Source of the DNA: Gammaproteobacteria bacterium
Lineage (GTDB): Bacteria; Pseudomonadota; Gammaproteobacteria; Burkholderiales; Burkholderiaceae_C
Length of the DNA stretch: 64,000 bases
Reading direction: 5' to 3'
Assembly: GCA_018815325.1 (NCBI GenBank)
Contig: JAHIYE010000009.1
Coordinates: 93,862-157,861 of the forward strand
The notes beneath the pieces were generated by a model that saw only the letters and a program-made list of their open reading frames with translations, made no database searches and was not told the DNA's origin. The position numbers and the translations under genes are program-made. Below are positions 24,084 to 30,878 of the stretch, piece by piece (position 1 is the stretch's first letter; every line of letters begins with the position of its first letter).

Positions 24084-24833
24084 GTGTACGCCATTGCCCC
24101 TCACACCCCCGTGCTTGCGACAGCTCCAATCCACCGTTCGCGCGCCGACGAGGTGTACGAGCAGATCAAGCGCGACATCGCCGAATTTCATCTCCTGCCG
24201 GGTGACCGCTTCTCGGAGAATGAGATCAGCGACCGGCTCGGCGTTTCACGCACACCCGTACGGCAGGCCCTGACCCGCCTGCAGCAGGAAAGTTATGTCG
24301 AGGTGCTCTTTCGAAGCGGCTGGCGCGTGCTGCCCTTTGATTTCGAGAAGTTCGAGCAGCTGTATGACCTGCGCATGGTGCTGGAGACCACGGCCGCCCA
24401 CCGGCTTTGCGAAGAAGGTCTGCACCATGACAGCAAGGTGGACCACTCACTGCTCAAGGAACTCATTGCCATCTGGCTGGTGCCGGCGGCCCAGCGAAAC
24501 ACCGATGCGATGCAGGTCAGCGCATGGGACGAGGCGTTTCATTGCACGCTGGTCAAGGCGGCGGGCAACTCCGAGATGACACGTGTGCACCGCGATGTGA
24601 CGGAACGCATCCGCATCATCCGGCGCCTTGACTTCACGATGCAGGCCCGCATCGAGACCACCTACGAAGAACATGCCAAGATTCTCAAGGCCATCCAGCG
24701 AAAGCGTGGCGACCAGGCGGCCATGCTGCTGCGCGCGCATATCGAGGCCAGCCAGGCGGAGGTGCGAAAAATAACGCTCCATCAGGTGCATATGGCTCGA
24801 CAAGGCGGGCTGGGAAAACTGCCAAAGTCCTGA
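24084..24833 (+). CDS. GntR/FCD-family regulator
   Basis: Transcriptional regulator of 249 aa. The winged HTH is clear (about residues 20-75: ADEVYEQIKRDIAEFHLLPGDRFSE, then ISDRLGVSRTPVRQALTRL), followed by an FCD ligand-binding domain with YDLRMVLETTAAHR and the metal/ligand-type ARG and HIS positions later (WDEAFHCTLV, EEHAKILKAI). GTG 24084 is preferred because TAGAG lies eight bases upstream; TTG 24078 is the alternative. It follows the biuret hydrolase-like gene by 27 bases and probably controls the island in response to an intermediate. Confidence 0.88.
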   Translation: MYAIAPHTPVLATAPIHRSRADEVYEQIKRDIAEFHLLPGDRFSENEISDRLGVSRTPVRQALTRLQQESYVEVLFRSGWRVLPFDFEKFEQLYDLRMVLETTAAHRLCEEGLHHDSKVDHSLLKELIAIWLVPAAQRNTDAMQVSAWDEAFHCTLVKAAGNSEMTRVHRDVTERIRIIRRLDFTMQARIETTYEEHAKILKAIQRKRGDQAAMLLRAHIEASQAEVRKITLHQVHMARQGGLGKLPKS

Positions 24834-24905
24834 GCCCTGCAGAGCCGGGCAGTTAGCACCGCTGACGCCCATTCCGCAGCGCACCGTGCGAAGCACTGGC
24901 TGCCA

Positions 24906-25187
24906 TCAGGCCGCCTCGTTCAGCTCCGAGCGCTGCTGCACCCTGCCCGGCACCACCACCGACGCCGTGACCTGGCCCCTGGCATGCCGCTGGTTGTTGC
25001 AGAAATCATGGCTGATGGCGAGGTTTTCGGCATGGCTGTTGCCCCCCTCACTCAAGGGTTTGATGTGCTCCAGCGTCGCGGCAGCGGGCAACACGTGTTC
25101 GCCACACACCCAACAAGGCACCTGGCCATGCAATTGGCGCGCCACGGTCTTGTAGATCTTGTCGCGGGCGTGGAAGAGTTTGCTCAT
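24906..25187 (-). CDS. Small HNH-type protein
   Basis: Protein of 93 aa with a compact HNH/His-Me finger pattern: CWVC near residue 30, then ATLEHIKPLSEGGNSHAENLAISH and CNNQR. The two CxxC-like pairs (CWVC and the later Cys) can bind zinc, and the HIKPL...N...H order is that of HNH nucleases. It is convergent with the gntR gene and separate from the island operons. No strong ribosome site precedes the ATG. Length is typical of stand-alone HNH proteins, whose roles vary; no DNA target or partner is visible. Confidence 0.7.
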   Translation of the reverse strand: MSKLFHARDKIYKTVARQLHGQVPCWVCGEHVLPAAATLEHIKPLSEGGNSHAENLAISHDFCNNQRHARGQVTASVVVPGRVQQRSELNEAA

Positions 25188-25245
25188 GAAAGGAACATGA
25201 TTGTGTTCAAGTGCAGGGTGTCAGCACCGCGGCGCCACGAAAAAT

Positions 25246-26094
25246 TCATCGCCGCGCAGGCGGCACAAAGGCAGGCTGCTCGACCAGCGTATCCGCTGGC
25301 AGGCGATCGATTTCAGAGAGCAGCTGTGCCAGCGCACGCCCGGCCGCATCAAGCAGGACTCGCCCCTTTTCTGCGGTAGCCGCCGCAGCATTGCCCACCG
25401 CCCCTTGCGGGTTGTAGTCCTGCATTTGCCAGCCCAGCTTGGCGCTCCTGCCATTGCCCAGAATCTCGAATTTTTCTGCCCGTGCCTGCGAAGCCGAGGC
25501 AAAGTCCTGTGCCTGCGTCATGTCCACCTGACCGGGGGCCAGCTCCAGCATCATCGAGGTTTCGATCTCGCCCGCGTGGATGCCAAAGCGATGCTCCTCG
25601 GCCGGGAACAGGGCCTCGGCAGACTTGCCCTGCGCATCCTTGAGTGGCAGGCTGTACCAGTTCACGCTGTAGACCAGCATGTCCAGCCGGGCCCGCAGGT
25701 CACGTGCCACGATGTCCATCACGCCGACCTGGCCTCCGTGCGAGTTGAGCAGCACGAGCTTGCTGATGCCGGCACGGGCGACTGATTCGCCGATCTGCGT
25801 CCACAACGCAATCATCGTCTCGGCTTTGAGAGACAGCGTGCCCGGAAAGCGCAGGTGCTCAGGGCTCAGCCCCACGGCTTGCGTGGGCAAAAACAGCACC
25901 GGCAGATCGCCCGCCAGGTACGCCAGGCTGGCCGCCACCACGCCCTCCACCAAGGTGGTGTCCACATTCACCGGCAGGTGCGGGCCATGCTGCTCGATCG
26001 CCGCCACGGGCAATACGGCAATGGCGCGCGCAACATCAAGCTGCGCAAAGTCGCGCGTACTCAGGTCTGACCAGAATCTGGATTGGGGTTTCAT
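25246..26094 (-). CDS. Creatininase-family amidohydrolase
   Basis: Metal-dependent hydrolase of the creatininase/formamide hydrolase family, 282 aa. Metal-ligand motifs are present: AAIEQHGPHLPVNVD (about residues 31-45), LLNSHGGQ and HAGEIETSMML. Relatives hydrolyse creatinine or small amides; others (MftE) act as peptidases on modified peptides next to radical SAM genes. Here the ATG at 26094 overlaps the stop of a radical SAM gene (ATGA), so the two are coupled. It also lies close to the ureide island, so a role in amide nitrogen release is equally possible. Confidence 0.82.
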   Translation of the reverse strand: MKPQSRFWSDLSTRDFAQLDVARAIAVLPVAAIEQHGPHLPVNVDTTLVEGVVAASLAYLAGDLPVLFLPTQAVGLSPEHLRFPGTLSLKAETMIALWTQIGESVARAGISKLVLLNSHGGQVGVMDIVARDLRARLDMLVYSVNWYSLPLKDAQGKSAEALFPAEEHRFGIHAGEIETSMMLELAPGQVDMTQAQDFASASQARAEKFEILGNGRSAKLGWQMQDYNPQGAVGNAAAATAEKGRVLLDAAGRALAQLLSEIDRLPADTLVEQPAFVPPARR

Positions 26095-27761
26095 GCGCCT
26101 ATCTTAGAGCCTGCAGGAGTTGCTGCATGCCGGTCCTGTCGCTCCGCAAGGGTGCGCGCGGCACGCGGCACGGGTGTGGCGCGCACTGGCAGCAGGTCGC
26201 GGATGCTGCGTGGGCTGGCTCGCGCACCGCTGGCCAGGTAGTCTGCCAACAGGCGCTGGCGCACCACGGCCGCATCCATGCTGAGCTCACCCGTGAGGTA
26301 GTCAAAGAGTGCATCCACCAGCCGCTCAGGCGTCAAACCGCTAGTCTCACCCGTGCTGCCCCAAAGCCAGTCGGCAAAGCGCAGGAAGTCTCCGAATGCC
26401 GATGTCCCCTGCAGCAACAAGATCAGGCTGGCAGGGAAACGCCCCGAATTGGCCACGAGGTCCCAGTAACGCGCCAGCCGTGCGAAGCGCTGCATCGTGG
26501 CCGCATCCACCACAGCGGTCTGCCGCACCGTATAGGGCGGCTCGGTGTCGTACACCATGCCATGCTCGGCGGTGTGCCTTGCAATCGGCGTGCCGCGCAG
26601 GCGCTTGAGGATGCCGAGCTGGATTTCATGCGGCCCCAGTGCGTGCAAACGGTCGAAGCCCTCGGCAAAGCTCTCCAGGGTTTCGCCGGGCAGGCCAAAG
26701 ATCAGGTCGGTATGCAGATGGGCCTGGCTGCGGCCCACCAGCCAGCGTAGATTGGCCTCGGTCTTGTCGTTGTCCTGGCGGCGCGAGATGCGCTGCTGCA
26801 CCTCGACGTTGAAGCTCTGGATGCCGACCTCAAACTGCAGCACGCCAGCAGGAAAGCGCGCAATCATCTCCTTCAACCGGTCCGGCAAATGATCGGGGAT
26901 GACCTCGAAATGTACAAATAAGCCTGCCCCCACGCTGGTCGCTTCGCGTACTGCGCTGCCCCCCGAGGGGGCTAGTTTTCCTTGGGGCGGCCCGGCGGAA
27001 AATTGGCCTTCGCTCAGTTTGTCCAGGAAGAACTGCAGAATGCGCAGCGACGCATCGATCTTCAAGTTGAAAGTGCGGTCCACAAATTTGAAGTTGCGCG
27101 CGCCCCGCCGATACAGGCCGTCGAGTTCCGCCAGAAAGGCATCCAGTTCAAAGGCCCAGGCGGTCTTGTCAAGCGAGCTCAGGCAGAACTCGCACTTGAA
27201 CGGGCAGCCGCGCGAGGCCTCGACATACAGCAAGCGGTGCGCAAGGTCGGCATCGCTGTACTCCGCATAGGGCAGCACGATCTCGTCGAGCGGCGGCTGT
27301 TCGCCGACAATCACCTTCATCAAGGGCTGGGGACCATGCAGCAAGGCGCGGCAGAGTTTGGGAAAGCTCACATCGCCCCAGCCGGTGATCACATGGTCGG
27401 CCAGGGCCACAATGTCTTGCTGCTCCGTTTCATGGCTGACCTCCGGGCCGCCCAGCACCACCTTGACATCGGGCCGTGCAGTCTTCAGCAAACGCACGAC
27501 TTCACAAGTTTGAGTCACATTCCAGATGTAAACACCAAAGCCGATGATTTGGGGATTGAGCGCCAGCAGCTCATCCACGATGTCCTGCGCGGGCCGGGCA
27601 ATCGTGAACTCCCGCAGTACCGTCTGCGCCCGCAGATCACCCCCCCCATGGCGCGCCATATTGGCCAACAGATAGCGCAGGCCCAGTGAGGCATGGATGT
27701 ATTTGGCGTTGAGGGTAGCCAGCACGATGGCGTGCGCGCTGACGGCTTGGGGTGGAAGCAT
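26091..27761 (-). CDS. B12-binding-domain radical SAM protein (DUF4080 type)
   Basis: Radical SAM enzyme, 556 aa from ATG 27761. An N-terminal B12-binding-like domain (about 10-140: IVLATLNAKYIHASLGLRYL, then VVLGGPEVSHE) precedes the [4Fe-4S] motif CPFKCEFC at about 184-191. The C-terminal region contains a DUF4080-like domain (YWDLVANSGRFP). Between about residues 252 and 278 a Gly/Pro/Ser-rich stretch (SAGPPQGKLAPSGGSA) interrupts the otherwise conserved barrel; it is encoded by a palindromic repeat inserted in frame. The frame is open 22 codons upstream, but the conserved part starts at the chosen Met. Its reaction is unknown for the family. It is coupled to the creatininase-like gene. 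Confidence 0.85.
   Translation of the reverse strand: MLPPQAVSAHAIVLATLNAKYIHASLGLRYLLANMARHGGGDLRAQTVLREFTIARPAQDIVDELLALNPQIIGFGVYIWNVTQTCEVVRLLKTARPDVKVVLGGPEVSHETEQQDIVALADHVITGWGDVSFPKLCRALLHGPQPLMKVIVGEQPPLDEIVLPYAEYSDADLAHRLLYVEASRGCPFKCEFCLSSLDKTAWAFELDAFLAELDGLYRRGARNFKFVDRTFNLKIDASLRILQFFLDKLSEGQFSAGPPQGKLAPSGGSAVREATSVGAGLFVHFEVIPDHLPDRLKEMIARFPAGVLQFEVGIQSFNVEVQQRISRRQDNDKTEANLRWLVGRSQAHLHTDLIFGLPGETLESFAEGFDRLHALGPHEIQLGILKRLRGTPIARHTAEHGMVYDTEPPYTVRQTAVVDAATMQRFARLARYWDLVANSGRFPASLILLLQGTSAFGDFLRFADWLWGSTGETSGLTPERLVDALFDYLTGELSMDAAVVRQRLLADYLASGARASPRSIRDLLPVRATPVPRAARTLAERQDRHAATPAGSKIGA
26926..27005. repeat. In-frame palindromic repeat inside the radical SAM gene
   Basis: The segment contains GCCCCCCGAGGGGGC (a 6-bp-arm hairpin with CGA loop) followed by CTTGGGGCGGCCCGGCGG. 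This combination resembles short dispersed repeats that I recall from Comamonadaceae genomes, normally between genes. Here it adds about 27 codons to a conserved enzyme without shifting the frame. Exact ends are estimated from where the protein departs from the expected family sequence. Confidence 0.6.
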
Positions 27762-27854
27762 CCCGGTATTATCAAAGCTTATGCTGTGGCTCGCCATGCA
27801 CCTTGTGGGTGTGGCAGCCCTCTCCACCCGCCCAGCATAAACCTCGGATACTAT

Positions 27855-27904
27855 GTATTTGATAGCTGGTGGCGCTTATCCAGCAAGGACTACAGGTCAA
27901 TTCA
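27855..27904. repeat. Dispersed intergenic repeat (TGATAGCTG...GGCGCTTATCC type)
   Basis: The stretch beginning ATTTGATAGCTGGTGGCG, then CTTATCCAGCAAGGAC and ACAGGTCAATT, resembles a short repeat I recall as frequent in Comamonadaceae intergenic regions (TTTGATAGCTGCT...GCGCTT...GCAAGCGCT). It lies in the 308-bp gap between the radical SAM and fic genes. A degenerate relative may lie near 35490-35530. No coding sequence is associated with it. Confidence 0.5.
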
Positions 27905-27974
27905 CCTCCCACCACTGGGCAAATCACCCGAATCACTGAGTCCGCCACGGTCACAGCCCTTATTTTGCGAAGAC

Positions 27975-28006
27975 TTGGCAAAATAGTTGGCAAACAACTT
28001 GGCAAA
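27975..28006. repeat. Three TTGGCAAA iterons at 12-bp spacing before fic, with a fourth at 28054
   Basis: TTGGCAAA occurs at 27975, 27987 and 27999, exactly 12 bp apart, and again at 28054-28061, nine bases before the fic ATG. The second copy forms the -35 element of a strong promoter, and the fourth covers the place where the ribosome site should be. This layout is that of an operator array, most simply for self-repression by the Fic protein, whose C-terminus looks like a winged helix. Confidence 0.75.
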
Positions 28007-28015
28007 AAGTATACT
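27987..28015 (+). promoter_or_regulatory. Sigma-70 promoter of fic
   Basis: TTGGCA (27987-27992) and TATACT (28010-28015) are separated by 17 bp, a near-consensus promoter. The start would be near 28022, with a 48-base leader that has no clear Shine-Dalgarno sequence. Two of the TTGGCAAA iterons overlap or abut the promoter. Confidence 0.65.
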
Positions 28016-28069
28016 TTCATCAATCAAATCAATTGTTTACAAACCTAATAAAGTTGGCAAAATATCGCC

Positions 28070-29263
28070 ATGTACACCGACCCCCAACAGTTTGAACCCT
28101 TGCTACCGTCCGACGCACGCATGGAGCCGCTGCTGGCCAAGGCGCATGACTTGTCCCGTGTCGCCACGCTACTGGCGGGCACGCGGGTGCCGCCCGAGTT
28201 GCGCAGCCTGCTGCGCAGTATGAATTCCTACTACACCAACCGCATCGAGGGCCAACACACCCGTCCCCATGAGATTGACCAAGCCCTGCGCAAAGACTTT
28301 TCCAAAGACGCTACGCTAGCGGCCAAGCAGCGCTTGGCCGTGGCCCACATCGAGGCCGAGGCCGTGCTGGAACAGCGTTACAGCGGAACGGATGGCGCGC
28401 GCGCGCTGTATACGCCCGCAGCCGTGCAGGATTTGCACCGCGAGCTGTTTGGCCGGCTGCCAGCTACGGATTTGTGCACGCCAGAAAACGAGCCTGTCCT
28501 GCCCGGCGCCTTGCGCACGCGTGAAGTCAAGGTAGGCCAGCATGTGGCGCCGGCGCATGCCAGCGTGCCGCGCTTTTTGGCGCGCTGGGCCGATTTCTAT
28601 GGCGGTGTGCGGCGTGGCGAGGCCGCGCTGGTGGCCATGGCAGCAGCACACCATCGCCTGGGCTGGGTGCACCCGTTCGTTGACGGCAACGGCCGGGTGA
28701 TGCGGCTGCACACGCACGCGCTGCTCAGCGCCCTAGGTTACACCGGCGGACTGTGGTCGCCCTTGCGCGGCTTCGCGCGCAGCACGGAGCGCTACTACGC
28801 GCTGCTGGCCGATGCCGATGTGCCGCGGCGTGGCGATCTGGACGGGCGCGGCAACCTGAGCGAGCAGGCGCTGATTGCCTGGATTGACTATGTGCTGGAC
28901 ACCTGCCTGGACCAGGTGAACTTCATGGCCAGCATGCTGGATTTCGAAACGATGAAGGCACGCATTGAAGCCTGCCTGGTGTTTGAAGCCACAGTGTTGA
29001 AATCCGGCGTACGCCAGGATTCGCTGCGCGGGCTGCACTATCTGTTCCTCAGCGGCGAGGACATGAGCCGAGGCGACTTCAAGGCCATGCTGGGCACCAG
29101 TGACCGCAGCGCCACCGACGCGCTTGGGGCGCTGGTCAAGCGCGGGCTTCTCAAGACGGATACGCCGCAAGGCAAGGTGCGCTTCGGCCTGCCCCAGCAT
29201 GCCTTGCGCTTTCTGTTCCCGCGTTTATGGCCCGAGGCCGAGGCAGACGCAGCCGCTCTTTAA
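28070..29263 (+). CDS. Fic family protein with winged-helix C-terminus
   Basis: Fic-domain protein, 397 aa, likely to transfer AMP or another nucleotide part to a target protein. The active-site motif HPFVDGNGRV is complete (about residues 203-212). An N-terminal inhibitory helix with TNRIEG matches (S/T)xxxE(G/N), so the enzyme is probably auto-inhibited (class II). The C-terminal 100 residues (SLRGLHYLFLSGEDMSRGDFK, then ATDALGALVKRGLLKTD) look like a winged helix. The gene stands alone with a promoter covered by repeated TTGGCAAA sites. No toxin-antitoxin partner gene is visible. Target unknown. Confidence 0.9.
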   Translation: MYTDPQQFEPLLPSDARMEPLLAKAHDLSRVATLLAGTRVPPELRSLLRSMNSYYTNRIEGQHTRPHEIDQALRKDFSKDATLAAKQRLAVAHIEAEAVLEQRYSGTDGARALYTPAAVQDLHRELFGRLPATDLCTPENEPVLPGALRTREVKVGQHVAPAHASVPRFLARWADFYGGVRRGEAALVAMAAAHHRLGWVHPFVDGNGRVMRLHTHALLSALGYTGGLWSPLRGFARSTERYYALLADADVPRRGDLDGRGNLSEQALIAWIDYVLDTCLDQVNFMASMLDFETMKARIEACLVFEATVLKSGVRQDSLRGLHYLFLSGEDMSRGDFKAMLGTSDRSATDALGALVKRGLLKTDTPQGKVRFGLPQHALRFLFPRLWPEAEADAAAL

Positions 29264-29369
29264 TATCCCCTCCCCGAAGTATCCGAGGCAACAGTAGACG
29301 CTGCCTTGGCGCCCTTGGCCGACAGTCGCCCAGTCATGGCTTAGTGGCGGCCACCCTTCCTAAATCACC

Positions 29370-30593
29370 TCAGGCATACATCCACTTGCGAGACCAGGGC
29401 TGCCCTGCGGACGGCCGCGCCGCCTTGCGGCACAACACCTGGTAGAGCGAAATCTCGTCGTGCTCAAACGCCCACTGACAGCCAGCGAGGTAGACACGCC
29501 AGATGCGCCAGCGCTTCTCGTCCACCATGGCCCTGAGCCTGTCGGCATTGGCCTCGAAAGCGCGACTCCAGTGCGACATGGTGAGCGCATAGTGGCGCCG
29601 CAAGCCCTCCACATCGGTCGCCTCCAGGCCCCCCTCCTGCATGGTCTTGAGCACGGTACTGATGTGGGGCACCTCACCGTGCGGGAACACATAGCGGTCG
29701 ATGAAACGGCCTCCACCGAAGCTGGTTTCGCCGTCGTTTGCATCGGTGGAGGTGATGCCATGGTTGAGCACCCAGCCGTCGTCGGTCAGCAGACGGTTGA
29801 TCTGCCCAAAATAGTCTTTCAGGTATTTGATGCCCACATGCTCGAACATGCCAACGCTGGTGATACGGTCAAACGTGCCCTGCACATCGCGGTAGTCCTG
29901 CAGACGAATCTCGATGCGATCCTGCAGCCCGGCCTGGCGCACCCGCTCGGTCGCCAGCTCGAACTGCCGTTGTGACAGCGTAATGCCGACACAGCGTGCG
30001 CCAAACTTGCCCGCGGCACGCAGGACCAGCGCGCCCCAGCCACAGCCAATGTCCAGCAGGCGTTGGTCCGGCTGCAACTGCAGCTTGGTCAGAATGTGGT
30101 CGATCTTCTTCTGTTGGGCTTCGGCCAGGGTTTCGCTGCCGGTCTCAAAATAAGCGCAGGAGTACACCATGGCCGGGTCGAGCCAGGCTTGGTAGAACTC
30201 ATTGGAGACGTCATAGTGGTACTGGATCGCCTCGCTGTCGCTTTTCTTGTTGTGGCTGAAGTGGCGCACCACGCGCGCCAGACGCCCCTCCGGGTTCGAG
30301 CCGGCCTCGGAGAGCCGATGGGCGGCGTCAAGAATGTCCTCCACACGGCCGGTAACGTCGATCTGGCCCTCCACATAGGCTTCGCCCAGACTGTCCAGCC
30401 CGGGTGACAGTAACAAGGGAATGGCGCTGGCCTTGCGGATGTGGATTTCCACCTTGGGCTGGGCAAAGTCACCGAGCCGCAATCCGCTGGTGTGGGCGTC
30501 GCCCTCACCCCAGCGCAACAGCACCGGCAAATTGGCCCTGGCCTTGAGCTGCGTCACCCAGGGCGTCAGGACAGCTTCCATACTGGTTGTCAT
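29370..30593 (-). CDS. cfa: Cyclopropane-fatty-acyl-phospholipid synthase
   Basis: Adds a methylene group from S-adenosylmethionine to cis double bonds of membrane phospholipid acyl chains. The protein has 407 aa, the usual length. The SAM site LLDIGCGWGALVLRAAGKFG in outline is at about residues 180-195, and VYSCAYFETGSETLAEAQQKKIDHI precedes it. FDRITSVGMFEHVGIKYLKDYF follows, as in family members. The ATG at 30593 has GGAGG six bases upstream; the frame extends 16 codons further but without support. It stands alone; a stationary-phase or stress-induced promoter would be expected in the AT-rich gap upstream. Confidence 0.93.
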   Translation of the reverse strand: MTTSMEAVLTPWVTQLKARANLPVLLRWGEGDAHTSGLRLGDFAQPKVEIHIRKASAIPLLLSPGLDSLGEAYVEGQIDVTGRVEDILDAAHRLSEAGSNPEGRLARVVRHFSHNKKSDSEAIQYHYDVSNEFYQAWLDPAMVYSCAYFETGSETLAEAQQKKIDHILTKLQLQPDQRLLDIGCGWGALVLRAAGKFGARCVGITLSQRQFELATERVRQAGLQDRIEIRLQDYRDVQGTFDRITSVGMFEHVGIKYLKDYFGQINRLLTDDGWVLNHGITSTDANDGETSFGGGRFIDRYVFPHGEVPHISTVLKTMQEGGLEATDVEGLRRHYALTMSHWSRAFEANADRLRAMVDEKRWRIWRVYLAGCQWAFEHDEISLYQVLCRKAARPSAGQPWSRKWMYA

Positions 30594-30878
30594 GCAGATC
30601 CTCCTTACGGCGTATGTCGGATTGCAGCGCCTCCAAGGCACTGCACCAGAATACTTTTTTATTATTTGTTTTTAACCTTTATTCGGGAATTAATAAATGT
30701 CAATGACCCCGATAGAATTTTCAAGCATTTGGCTGGGTGCGGCCCATCCCCGCTGCTGAACGATCCTGGTGGGTGCAGAATCAGGGCGTGCCGTGTCAGG
30801 GGGAACTTCACAAGCCCCCTGCACTCCCATACTCGCTACCCACCTGTTTAATACCCGCCCTACCTGCCATCAGCCCTC
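30594..30878. other. Divergent intergenic region between cfa and dsbD
   Basis: A 285-bp gap with an AT-rich block (30650-30710, including ACTTTTTTATTATTTG) that probably contains the promoters of the divergent cfa and dsbD genes. The remaining part is GC-rich and shows no coding frame, repeat or strong hairpin. The dsbD ATG has only a weak ribosome site. Confidence 0.3.
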
